Part shown: positions 28,055 to 35,954 of the stretch, in pieces
Layout of the letters: every line of letters starts with the position of its first letter
How positions within the stretch are numbered: position 1 is the first letter of the stretch
Source: Chitinophaga parva
GTDB taxonomy: Bacteria; Bacteroidota; Bacteroidia; Chitinophagales; Chitinophagaceae
Reading direction: 5' to 3'
Length of the DNA: 64,000 nucleotides
Assembly: GCF_003071345.1 (NCBI RefSeq)
Contig: NZ_QCYK01000001.1
Coordinates: forward strand, 620,001-684,000
The notes under the pieces: model-generated
What the model was told of the DNA's origin: nothing
The model's database searches: none
What the model saw: only the letters and a program-made list of their open reading frames with translations
Translations under genes and position numbers: made by a program

Positions 28055-29179
28055 TTAGTAGTTAATGATCTGCTCCTGGATGTGTGCCGGCAGCTCGCGG
28101 AACTTATACAGTTGCGTGCGGAGCTGGGGCTCAAAACCTGCATCGCGGATGGCCTCCTGGATGGTACGGTAAGTGAAGCGGTGGGGGGCACCGGCGGCGC
28201 TTACCACGTTCTCCTCGATCATGATAGACCCAAAGTCATTGGCGCCTGCATGCAGGCAAAGCTTGGCCACCTGTTTGCCCACGGTGAGCCAGGACGCCTG
28301 GATGTTCTTGATATTGGGCAGCATAATGCGGCTGAGCGCTATCATGCGGATGTATTCCTCGGCCGTGGTCATGTTATGCACGCCGCGGATGCGGGCCAGC
28401 AGGGTGTCCACGTCCTGGAAGGTCCAGGGGATGAAGGCGGTGAAGCCATAGTGGCCTTCCGGCTTTTCACTTTGTACCTGGCGGATGTCTGCCAGGTGCT
28501 CAAAGCGTTCCAGCACGGTTTCCACGTGGCCAAACATCATGGTGGCGGAAGAGGCAATATTGAGCTTGTGTGCGGCACGCATTACGTCCAGCCATTCCTG
28601 GGCGCCGCATTTGCCTTTGGAGATCAGGCGGCGTACGCGGTCGTTGAGGATCTCGGCGCCGGCGCCGGGCAGGCTGTCCATACCTGCTTCCTGCAGGGCG
28701 GTGAGCACTTCCAGGTGGGTACTTTTTTCCAGCTTGGTGATGTGTGCCACTTCGGGAGGGCCCAGGGTGTGCAGGCGGATGTCGGGGAAAAGCTGTTTCA
28801 GCTCACGGAACAGGTCTACATAGAATTTGAGGCCCAGTTCCGGGTGGTGGCCACCCTGGAGCAGCAGCTGGTCTCCGCCATATTTAATGGTTTCTTCGAT
28901 TTTGCGCTTGTATTCGTCAATGCTGGTAATGTAGGCTTCGGCGTGGCCGGGTATACGGTAGAAGTTGCAGAACTTGCAGTTGGCCACACACACGTTGGTG
29001 GTGTTCACATTGCGGTCTATCTGCCAGGTCACTTTCCCGTGGGGCACCTGTATTTTACGCAGTTCATTTGCCACGTGCATCAGTTCTGCCAGCGGGGCGT
29101 TTTCAAATAAGTATACCCCTTCTTCCGGCGATAAAAATTCAAAATTCAGCGCGCGCTGATATAAAGCTTCCAGTTGCAT
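28055..29179 (-). CDS. mqnC: Cyclic dehypoxanthinylfutalosine synthase (radical SAM)
   Basis: A 374-residue radical SAM enzyme of the futalosine route to menaquinone. The cluster motif C64-x3-C68-x2-C71 sits in TTNVCVANCKFCNFYR, as in the MqnC/CofH group. GGDQLLLQGGHHPELG and AGMDSLPGAGAEIL segments point to MqnC rather than MqnE. The enzyme cyclises dehypoxanthine futalosine. The ATG at 29179 is chosen because a perfect -7 box lies 23 nt upstream of it, which excludes the more distal in-frame ATG at 29296. No other mqn gene is adjacent. Confidence 0.9.
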   Translation of the reverse strand: MQLEALYQRALNFEFLSPEEGVYLFENAPLAELMHVANELRKIQVPHGKVTWQIDRNVNTTNVCVANCKFCNFYRIPGHAEAYITSIDEYKRKIEETIKYGGDQLLLQGGHHPELGLKFYVDLFRELKQLFPDIRLHTLGPPEVAHITKLEKSTHLEVLTALQEAGMDSLPGAGAEILNDRVRRLISKGKCGAQEWLDVMRAAHKLNIASSATMMFGHVETVLERFEHLADIRQVQSEKPEGHYGFTAFIPWTFQDVDTLLARIRGVHNMTTAEEYIRMIALSRIMLPNIKNIQASWLTVGKQVAKLCLHAGANDFGSIMIEENVVSAAGAPHRFTYRTIQEAIRDAGFEPQLRTQLYKFRELPAHIQEQIINY

Positions 29180-29202
29180 GATATTGTTCCTTGCTAACCG
29201 TA

Positions 29203-29210
29203 CAAAGGTA
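29203..29210 (-). promoter_or_regulatory. -7 box of mqnC
   Basis: Minus-strand TACCTTTG, a perfect match, 23 nt before the ATG at 29179. Confidence 0.75.
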
Positions 29211-29340
29211 GTGGAATTGAAAATGAAATGCTGCAAACTTATTAGCCAAGGAGCGGGTGGGTAGACCGGCAGGCTGCGGAAACCCCAACTTGCCATGTAG
29301 GTTTATCCCGGGGGCAAAAAAAGCGGTGGCGAAGCCGGTC

Positions 29341-29376
29341 ACAGACGGCATTGGTAGGGCGGAAACGGCCGTCTGT
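29341..29376. promoter_or_regulatory. Inverted repeat upstream of the aspartyl protease gene
   Basis: ACAGACGGC (29341-29349) and GCCGTCTGT (29368-29376) are perfect 9-bp arms separated by 18 bp. It lies about 35 bp upstream of a possible -33 TTG. It could be an operator; no T run follows, so it is not a typical terminator. Confidence 0.4.
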
Positions 29377-29428
29377 AGGGCATTCCACGGAATATGCGTT
29401 TACAAGTGTGTTGCATGGTTTATTTCCG

Positions 29429-29436
29429 TACATTTA
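29429..29436 (+). promoter_or_regulatory. Candidate promoter of the aspartyl protease gene
   Basis: TACATTTA (one mismatch) with a TTG 15 bp upstream (29411-29413); it ends 25 nt before the ATG at 29462. Confidence 0.45.
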
Positions 29437-29461
29437 GTTGTAGCACGTCCGCGATAACAGT

Positions 29462-30655
29462 ATGCAAAGCAAAATCTTCCACGTACACCTGCTGCTGGCT
29501 ATCCTGGTCGCCACGCATTGCGCCTATGGGCAGCACACAGAAGAGAAACCCCTGGCACGTTTCCCCTTCAGGCAATTCTTCGGCGGCGTGGTAGTCGTAA
29601 AAGCAGTTCTTGATCCCCTACCGGATACCCTTCAATTTATTTTTGATACGGGTAGTGCGGGTATATCCCTCGATAGCGCTGCCTGTAAGCGGATGGGGAT
29701 CACCTCCGTTCCATCGTCCACCGTGATCCGGGGCCTGGGCGGCTCCCGGCAGGCGCAATTTGTATATAACCGCACCCTGCGCTTCCCCGATTTCCAGCTG
29801 GATAGCCTCAACTTTCATGTGAATGATTACGAGGCCATTTCCCAGGTGTATGGGGTGCGCGTAGATGGCATTATCGGTTATAGCCTCATCAACCGGTTCG
29901 TGGTGCAGGTGGATTATGACAAGGAAGAGATCCGCCTGTACCCGAAAGGCGATTTCCGCTACCCCCGCGGCGGCACCCTGCTGCACCCGAATATGAATAT
30001 GATCCCCGTGGTGAACGCCCCCTTGCGCAATGGAAAGGGCTCGGCAAACGGGCATTATTATTTTGATACCGGCGCCGGTATGTGCCTGCTGCTTTCCAAC
30101 CAGTACCTGACAGACAGCAGCCTGCACCTGCGCCGGCGTTTTAAACGCACGCGCACGGAGGCCGAGGGGCTGAACGGCAAGCTGGAAATGGACCTTACCA
30201 CCATGCAGGAATTCCGCCTGGGCAGCTTCGTGTTCCGCAACGTGCCCACTTATCTTTTTGACGACGTATCCAACATTACCCAATATCCATCCCTGGGTGG
30301 GCTGATAGGCAATGACCTGCTGCGCCGGTTTAACCTCACCCTGAATTACGGCAAAAAGGAGATCTACCTGGAGCCCAACAGCCATTTTAACGAGATGTTT
30401 GACTACTCCTACACGGGCCTTATCATTTACCTGATCAACGAAAGGGCTACCGTGGTGGAAGTGATCCCCCACTCCCCGGCGGAGAAGGCCGGTTTCCTGC
30501 AGGGCGATATTGTGCTGGCGGTGAACAAGATCTTCACCAATAACCTGCAGGTGTACCGCGACCAGCTCAAATACCCGGGCACCAAGGCTGAAATGGTGAT
30601 CAGCCGGAATGGAAACCTGATGATCAAAAAACTGCCTGTTAAGAGCATTCTCTGA
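29462..30655 (+). CDS. Exported retropepsin-like aspartyl protease with PDZ domain
   Basis: A 397-residue protein with a signal peptide (1-23) and two retropepsin-like halves. The first catalytic motif is FDTGSAG (D62), the second FDTGAG (D202), each followed by an IIG or LIG strand (DGIIGYSLI, GGLIGNDLL), as in pepsin-like or tandem retropepsin folds. The C-terminal 90 residues form a PDZ domain (VIPHSPAEKAGFLQGDIVLAVNKIF). It should act in the periplasm or at the cell surface; substrates are unknown. Not in an operon with the M16 genes, which start 133 bp downstream. Confidence 0.88.
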   Translation: MQSKIFHVHLLLAILVATHCAYGQHTEEKPLARFPFRQFFGGVVVVKAVLDPLPDTLQFIFDTGSAGISLDSAACKRMGITSVPSSTVIRGLGGSRQAQFVYNRTLRFPDFQLDSLNFHVNDYEAISQVYGVRVDGIIGYSLINRFVVQVDYDKEEIRLYPKGDFRYPRGGTLLHPNMNMIPVVNAPLRNGKGSANGHYYFDTGAGMCLLLSNQYLTDSSLHLRRRFKRTRTEAEGLNGKLEMDLTTMQEFRLGSFVFRNVPTYLFDDVSNITQYPSLGGLIGNDLLRRFNLTLNYGKKEIYLEPNSHFNEMFDYSYTGLIIYLINERATVVEVIPHSPAEKAGFLQGDIVLAVNKIFTNNLQVYRDQLKYPGTKAEMVISRNGNLMIKKLPVKSIL

Positions 30656-30788
30656 GCGGATCCATGCCAGAAGGACATCTTTTCGTGAATGGCACTGTCC
30701 TTGTTTTGTGCATGCCGCCCCGGATAACGCCGGTGGCCCTGATATTTTATGCTTATTTTGCACCCATCTCAACCCGTAACAAACGATT

Positions 30789-32030
30789 ATGATTCATTAC
30801 GATAAATTTACCCTGGAGAATGGCCTGCGGGTGATTGTGCATGAAGACCATACCACGCCCATGGCCGTGGTGAACGTGCTGTACGATGTGGGCGCCCGCG
30901 ATGAAAATCCCGCCCAGACGGGGTTTGCACACCTTTTTGAGCACCTGATGTTTGGAGGCTCCGTGAACATCCCGGAGTACGATGAGCCCCTGCAGATGGC
31001 CGGTGGCGAAAACAACGCCTACACCACGAACGACCTTACCAACTACTACATACAACTGCCGGCAGAGAACATTGAAACGGCTTTCTGGCTGGAAAGTGAC
31101 CGTATGCTGTCGCTGGCCTTCAGCGAAAAAAGCCTGGAAGTACAGCGCAAAGTGGTAACGGAAGAGTTTAAGGAGCACTATATCAACAAGCCTTACGGCG
31201 ATGCCTGGGCCAAGATGCGGGAACTGGCCTACACCACCCACCCTTACCGCTGGATGACCATTGGCAAGGAACTGGCTCATATTGAAGATGCAAAGCTGGC
31301 CGATGTAAAGGCATTCTTCTTTAAACACTATACCCCAGCAAACGCTATCCTGGTGGTAGGCGGCAAAGTAACGGTGGCGCAGGTGAAAGAACTGGCCCGG
31401 AAGTGGTTTGGCGACATTCCCGCCGGTGAAAAATACGTGCGGAACCTGCCCCAGGAACCTCCGCAGACCGCGGCCCGCAAACTGGAAGTAAAATCCAAAG
31501 TGCCCCTGGACGCGCTCTACAAATGCTATCACATGTACCCCCGGTCTGACCGCCGTTATTACGCGGCAGACCTGGTATCTGATATCCTGGGGGGAGGCAG
31601 CTCCAGCCGCCTGCACCAGGTGCTGGTAAAGGAAAAGAAACTGTTCAGCAACATTGAGTGCTACCACTTTGGCAGCCTGGATGCCGGCCTGCTCACCATT
31701 GAAGGCAAGCTGGTCAAAGGCGTGAAAATGGAAGACGCCGATGCCGCCATTGAAGAAGAGATCCGTAAGCTGCAGGCCGAAGCGATCTCCGACCGGGAAC
31801 TGCAGAAAGTGAAGAACCGCGTGGAAAGCATGCTGGCGTTTGAAGACATCAGCCTCCTGAGCCGGGCCAATAACCTGGCGTTCTATGAGCTGATGGGCGA
31901 TGCCGCTATGATGAACACTGAGTTTGCCAACTACGAGCAGGTGACCGCCGCCGAGGTGCATGCAGAAACCCTGGCCGTGCTGGACCCGAAAAATTCCAAT
32001 ACACTTTACTATTACGCAGACAACCAGTAA
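30789..32030 (+). CDS. M16 zinc metallopeptidase, catalytic subunit
   Basis: A 413-residue protein with the inverted zinc motif H48-LFE-H52 in GFAHLFEHLMFGG and a third ligand Glu about 75 residues on (EVQRKVVTEEFKEHY). No signal peptide is visible, so it is probably cytosolic. M16B enzymes of this type cleave oligopeptides in a clam-shell chamber made with a partner subunit. The next gene, 6 bp downstream, is the matching non-catalytic subunit. A TATTTTG element, a short variant of the -7 box, lies about 25 nt upstream. Confidence 0.93.
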   Translation: MIHYDKFTLENGLRVIVHEDHTTPMAVVNVLYDVGARDENPAQTGFAHLFEHLMFGGSVNIPEYDEPLQMAGGENNAYTTNDLTNYYIQLPAENIETAFWLESDRMLSLAFSEKSLEVQRKVVTEEFKEHYINKPYGDAWAKMRELAYTTHPYRWMTIGKELAHIEDAKLADVKAFFFKHYTPANAILVVGGKVTVAQVKELARKWFGDIPAGEKYVRNLPQEPPQTAARKLEVKSKVPLDALYKCYHMYPRSDRRYYAADLVSDILGGGSSSRLHQVLVKEKKLFSNIECYHFGSLDAGLLTIEGKLVKGVKMEDADAAIEEEIRKLQAEAISDRELQKVKNRVESMLAFEDISLLSRANNLAFYELMGDAAMMNTEFANYEQVTAAEVHAETLAVLDPKNSNTLYYYADNQ

Positions 32031-32036
32031 CGATCC

Positions 32037-33317
32037 ATGAACAGACAAAATGCCCCCGCGATAAAGGATGCAGTGGAATTTGACATACTGCTGAAGCCGT
32101 ACGAAAAATTTACGCTGGACAACGGTATTCCTGTGTACGTGGTGAATGCCGCCGAACAGGATACCCTGCAGCTGGAAATGGTATTTCCGGCTGGCAGCTT
32201 TTATGAAAATGAAACCCTGGTCGCCGCCGCCACAAACTTCCTGATGAAGAACGGCACGGCCCAACATAGCGCCCTGGAGATCAGTGAAGCCATTGATTAT
32301 TATGGCGCATACCTGAACCGTACCAGTGCGCATGAAAACGCCACCTACACCCTGCACTGCCTCAGCAAGCACCTGCCGGCGCTGATGCCCACCCTGCAGG
32401 AAGTGATCCTGGAGCCCAGCTTCCCGGAAGAGGAACTGGCCATTTACAAACAGAACATGAAACAGCGCCTGGTGGTGAACCTGCAGAAGAGTGATTTTGT
32501 GGCCAACCGCCACATAGACCGCTACCTGTTTGGCGAGTTCCACCCCTATGGCCGTGTGAGCAGCATGGAGGGCTATGACGCCCTGCAGGCGGAAACCCTG
32601 CGGGCCTTTTACCAGCGCCATTACACGTATAATAATTGCCGCATTTTCATGGCCGGTAATGTGCCGGGAAATGCCATTGCCCTATTGAATGAGGCCTTTG
32701 GCAAAACCCAGTGGAATGGTACTTCCCAGCTCATAAAACCGGAGCTGCCCATCCTGCCGGCCACGGAAAAGAAGTACCGCATTTTCAATGATGAGAACGG
32801 GGTGCAGGGTGCCATCCGCATAGCGCGTCCCTTCCCAAACCGCTACCATCCCGACTTCCCGAAGATGCTGGTGCTGAATACCGTGTTTGGCGGCTACTTT
32901 GGCTCCCGCCTGATGAGCAATATCCGGGAAGACAAAGGCTACACGTATGGTATTCATTCCCAGGTGTACAATTTCCGCCAGGCCGGCGCCATCAACATTA
33001 CCACGGAAGCGGGCCGCGATGTGTGCGAAGCAGCTATTGTGGAAGTGTATAAGGAAATGGAGCGCATGCAGCAGGAGCTGATAGATGAAGAAGAGATCCT
33101 GCTGGTGCGCAACTACATGATCGGCTCCATCCTGGGCGACCTGGACGGCGCCTTCCACATCATCCAGCGCTGGAAGAATCTCATCCTGAACGACCTGGAC
33201 GAAAATTACTTCTACAACAACATCCGCACGATCAAAAATATCTCCGTAGAAGAATTGCAGCAACTGGCCAGACAATACTACAACCCGGCTGATTTTTATG
33301 AACTGGTGGTGATATAA
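32037..33317 (+). CDS. M16 peptidase-like, non-catalytic subunit
   Basis: A 426-residue M16 fold protein in which the HxxEH motif is absent (AAATNFLMKNGT at that place). It keeps the C-terminal substrate-binding pattern FGGYFGSRLMSNIREDKGYTYGI, with the conserved Arg and Tyr pair. This division of labour matches heterodimeric M16 peptidases: one subunit holds zinc, the other supplies the substrate-binding R/Y residues. It begins 6 bp after the catalytic partner and ends before a terminator, so the two form an operon. Confidence 0.9.
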   Translation: MNRQNAPAIKDAVEFDILLKPYEKFTLDNGIPVYVVNAAEQDTLQLEMVFPAGSFYENETLVAAATNFLMKNGTAQHSALEISEAIDYYGAYLNRTSAHENATYTLHCLSKHLPALMPTLQEVILEPSFPEEELAIYKQNMKQRLVVNLQKSDFVANRHIDRYLFGEFHPYGRVSSMEGYDALQAETLRAFYQRHYTYNNCRIFMAGNVPGNAIALLNEAFGKTQWNGTSQLIKPELPILPATEKKYRIFNDENGVQGAIRIARPFPNRYHPDFPKMLVLNTVFGGYFGSRLMSNIREDKGYTYGIHSQVYNFRQAGAINITTEAGRDVCEAAIVEVYKEMERMQQELIDEEEILLVRNYMIGSILGDLDGAFHIIQRWKNLILNDLDENYFYNNIRTIKNISVEELQQLARQYYNPADFYELVVI

Positions 33318-33364
33318 CGGTATGGGGTATACGAAAGCATGCTAACGCTATCGCCCCTACGAAA

Positions 33365-33418
33365 AAAACAGGCCTGCCTTTTTTTGACGATGGTTGAAAA
33401 GGGCAGGCCTGTTTTATT
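33365..33418 (+). terminator. Terminator of the M16 operon
   Basis: Arms AAAACAGGCCTGCC (33365-33378) and GGCAGGCCTGTTTT (33402-33415) form a 14-bp stem with a T-rich loop and trailing T run. Confidence 0.85.
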
Positions 33419-33539
33419 TTGAGGCAATTGTTATTGGGGAGCGTTTTTATGTTGAAGCGATGCCGGGGCTAAGCACCCGGGGCGCGGCCGATTTAGGAAG
33501 GTGGCGCATTTTCCCAAGTGTCATATTATGTTAATGTAA

Positions 33540-33547
33540 TATATTTG
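33540..33547 (+). promoter_or_regulatory. -7 box of the LprI-like gene
   Basis: TATATTTG matches TAnnTTTG and ends 52 nt before the ATG at 33600. Confidence 0.5.
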
Positions 33548-33599
33548 CAGGTACAAGCAACACCGGCAGGACCTATTATTGTTAAGGAACCCGTAACCT

Positions 33600-34007
33600 A
33601 TGAAATTAACTTTACTCCTATTGCTTACCCTCCTGGGAGGCGCCACCGTGGCCCAGTCCCGGGTTATCCTGGACTCCCTGGACAAGCGCTACCAGGAATG
33701 TCTTTCCCTTCACAGCGGCCAGTATAACTGTGCCCAGCAATATTACCGGAGCATGGACAGCCTTCTGCGCCGCAGTTATTCCCGGTTGTGTAACCAGCTG
33801 GATAGCAATGGGCGCCAAAGCCTGCAACTGGAGCAGCTGGACTGGGAAGAGCGCAAAACCGCCTATTTTGAACTGCTGGACGCCCGGGTGGACAAGCAGC
33901 ATAAGACCACGCTCAGTGGCCTGGATGACCGGGTGATCTCTACCGATAATAAAGCAGCCTACCTGCGTAATCGTGTGCTGCAACTGGCACGGCTGGATGC
34001 CCACTAG
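33600..34007 (+). CDS. LprI-like (DUF1311) exported protein
   Basis: A 135-residue protein with a signal peptide (1-18, ending TVA-Q). The mature part has the spacing of LprI-type proteins: C-x(8)-C near the start (LHSGQYNCAQQYYRSMDSLLRR), a QLDWEERKTAYFE helix and an Arg-rich C-terminus. The family includes lysozyme inhibitors and other small periplasmic helical proteins, but the role here is not known. A perfect palindromic terminator follows. Confidence 0.65.
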   Translation: MKLTLLLLLTLLGGATVAQSRVILDSLDKRYQECLSLHSGQYNCAQQYYRSMDSLLRRSYSRLCNQLDSNGRQSLQLEQLDWEERKTAYFELLDARVDKQHKTTLSGLDDRVISTDNKAAYLRNRVLQLARLDAH

Positions 34008-34044
34008 CAACAAGTTCTCTTTTGCAGACAGGCAAATCTGCCAC

Positions 34045-34080
34045 CGAAAAAGGCCTGCCACATGTGGCAGGCCTTTTTCG
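34045..34080. terminator. Perfect palindromic bidirectional terminator, 36 bp
   Basis: The two 18-bp halves are exact reverse complements, with the core GGCCTGCCACA / TGTGGCAGGCC flanked by A5 and T5. It lies between the converging LprI-like and arginase-fold genes. It shares AGGCCTGCC with the terminator at 33365. Confidence 0.9.
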
Positions 34081-34102
34081 TTTTTATACCGTGTAAAAGT
34101 GA

Positions 34103-35245
34103 TCAGAGCCTTTCCTGGTGGCGCAGCCAGCGTTCGGGGATTTCGTTGTTGCTGGCCAGCAGGTAATCGTGGTGGGAGCAGGGCACAAAATCGTTGCTGG
34201 GCAATTGCATCCACCAGCGTTGTGTTTTTTTACTTTTCAGGAATACGGTTTCAATGTCTGCACCGGCAATGTGGAATTCCCAGAAGGATTCGCGCTCTGT
34301 GAGAGCTGCTTCGCGGTTTTTCACGGAGCGGCCGTCTATGAAGTACCACAGCATTTGCGAAACCTGTTTGGCAGTCATGCTGCCTTTATCTGCACCGGTT
34401 TTGTAGCCATAGATGCCAAAGGAGCTGAGGCGGTCGCTCATGCCGGCGTGGCGGGCCAGTACGCAGGCTTCTTCACCGGTAAGCCCGTTGGGAGAAATGG
34501 CAGTGGCGGGGGCATCGCTGGCGCGGAGTACGTTGAGGTCCAGGCTGAAAAGATCCGTATTGCGTAGCACCGGCTCTATTTCGTCCAGGTTTTCGCGCAC
34601 ACGGCCCAGGCGGTAGCAATCGAAACGCAGTTTATCCAGCGTTTCCAGCATGCGGGGGTGCACGTAGTAACTCTGGAAAGCCAGGTGGTTGAAGTGTTTG
34701 ATGTAATTGGGCTGCTCGGTGAGCATATCCATGAGGAAACTGAGATCGCGGCGGGGCGATCCTTCCTGGAGGTCGATGAGGGCATCGGCCACGGTAGCTT
34801 CAATGATGTAATGTTTGGAAGCGTATGCCTGGTATTGTGCATACGTAAGGTCGTGGGAGCCGCCGAGGATCACCACGGTTTTGCCGGCATCTATCAGCGG
34901 GGTTAGTACGGCCGACAGTGCGGCATAAGCATCGCCCAGGCCCTGGCCGGGAAGGAGGTTGCCGATGTCTGCTACGCGCACATCGTTGTGCCAGTAATAG
35001 AGGTTGTAAAATTCGCGGCGGATGGCGTTAGGCCCATCCATACTGTTGCGCGGCGGGAAGCTGCCGCGTTCTTCGCCCACACCCAGCAAAACAATATCGG
35101 CCGTGTCCAGGTCGGGAAAGTACGCTTCCGACTCGTAGGTATCGATCGCCCCGCCCATTTGCGCAGGGTCATACTCCTGGTCGTCATTTAACCAGGCTTT
35201 GGATACGGGCTCAATAAAATCTTGTAAATGTGTCAGATCTGCCAT
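34103..35245 (-). CDS. Arginase/formimidoylglutamase-fold protein with altered metal site
   Basis: A 380-residue protein of the ureohydrolase fold, of the formimidoylglutamase-like group (DIVLLGVGEERGSFPPRNSMDGPNAIR). Of the six Mn ligands of the family, His131 (GGSHD), Asp154, Asp158 and Asp236 are present. The DAHxD histidine is Leu156 (DALID) and the second Asp of SxDxD is Asn238 (SLDLN). The usual binuclear Mn site is therefore probably not formed, so hydrolase activity is doubtful. It may have a structural, regulatory or different catalytic role. Monocistronic, with a perfect -7 box 23 nt upstream. Confidence 0.85.
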   Translation of the reverse strand: MADLTHLQDFIEPVSKAWLNDDQEYDPAQMGGAIDTYESEAYFPDLDTADIVLLGVGEERGSFPPRNSMDGPNAIRREFYNLYYWHNDVRVADIGNLLPGQGLGDAYAALSAVLTPLIDAGKTVVILGGSHDLTYAQYQAYASKHYIIEATVADALIDLQEGSPRRDLSFLMDMLTEQPNYIKHFNHLAFQSYYVHPRMLETLDKLRFDCYRLGRVRENLDEIEPVLRNTDLFSLDLNVLRASDAPATAISPNGLTGEEACVLARHAGMSDRLSSFGIYGYKTGADKGSMTAKQVSQMLWYFIDGRSVKNREAALTERESFWEFHIAGADIETVFLKSKKTQRWWMQLPSNDFVPCSHHDYLLASNNEIPERWLRHQERL

Positions 35246-35268
35246 CAGAAATACCGGTTGTTTGCCGG

Positions 35269-35276
35269 CAAACCTA
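35269..35276 (-). promoter_or_regulatory. -7 box of the arginase-fold gene
   Basis: Minus-strand TAGGTTTG, a perfect match, ends 23 nt before the ATG at 35245. Confidence 0.65.
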
Positions 35277-35357
35277 CAACAAGAATTTTAAAACACGAAT
35301 TACATAGGTGGGGCTGCAGTGTGACGTGGAAAACGTGGAAAAATAACAGATTTGCGC

Positions 35358-35606
35358 TTAGTTCTTGTGCACAATAAATTCAAAAGGCTTTGGCGTTTTG
35401 CGGGCAAACGCTTTCAGCAATACGCTGCGCTTGTTGCTTACACGGGTCTTGTTACAATCCACCACTTCCGTTACACTCACCACATAATCCATCGTCTCAA
35501 TAATGCTCAACATATCGCTGATCTGTTTTACAGCAGATTGGATCTGTTGCTCATTATAACGGTCTTCGTGTAGTAAGATCAATAAGTCTCTTTCTACCGG
35601 TTTCAT
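35358..35606 (-). CDS. Small cytosolic protein of unknown function
   Basis: An 82-residue product starting MKPVERDLLILLHEDRYNEQQ, with no signal peptide or membrane segment. The pattern is mixed alpha/beta with a central VVSVTEVVDCNKTRV strand. The ATG at 35606 is chosen; an in-frame GTG 42 bp upstream is possible. It is followed on the same strand by nothing until the arginase-fold gene. No known domain recognised. Confidence 0.65.
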   Translation of the reverse strand: MKPVERDLLILLHEDRYNEQQIQSAVKQISDMLSIIETMDYVVSVTEVVDCNKTRVSNKRSVLLKAFARKTPKPFEFIVHKN

Positions 35607-35681
35607 GAAATAAAATTTGTTTGTCCTTAAAGAATAATTCAGTTCCACAGGTTGTTTTCTAAGGATAGGATAGTCGGCAAA

Positions 35682-35801
35682 TTAATGCATGTGTTTTTTG
35701 TTCATCGTGGGACAACCGCAATCGTTCTTTTTCAGGACGCTACAAGATTCGCAAAATAAACTTCCACACAAACAAAGGATCAGGATCCATTTAAGTTTCA
35801 T
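35682..35801 (-). CDS. 39-residue lipoprotein-like small protein
   Basis: A 40-codon frame starting MKLKWILILCLCGSLF and ending with a Cys-rich tail (LKKNDCGCPTMNKK). The N-terminus is a compact signal peptide with Cys20 preceded by Ser, a plausible though weak lipobox (CESC). The KKNDCGCP tail gives it the look of small Bacteroidota lipoproteins. It reads on the minus strand, 75 bp upstream of the 82-residue protein gene. A TTG plus TAAATTTA promoter-like pair lies just upstream. The frame is short but every feature is consistent with a real gene. Confidence 0.6.
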   Translation of the reverse strand: MKLKWILILCLCGSLFCESCSVLKKNDCGCPTMNKKHMH

Positions 35802-35929
35802 ACTGCAGTTTAAGATTCTTCTTAAATTTAATCGTACTATTAAAGTGTCAATTTTTAGCAAGTGCGCTGCGGTACAATTCGCGTACGTGGAATTTACAAT
35901 TTCTTAACCGGAAATTAGTCAATTAAAAC

Positions 35930-35937
35930 TAAATTCG
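35930..35937 (+). promoter_or_regulatory. Candidate -7 box of the glycosyltransferase gene
   Basis: TAAATTCG, a one-mismatch form, ends 17 nt before the TTG start at 35955. Confidence 0.45.
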
Positions 35938-35954
35938 CACAAAATTAACACTTT

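Noticed and set aside
30753..32621. A 622-codon frame antisense to the M16 genes
   Set aside because: Shadow frame; the M16 motifs are on the plus strand.
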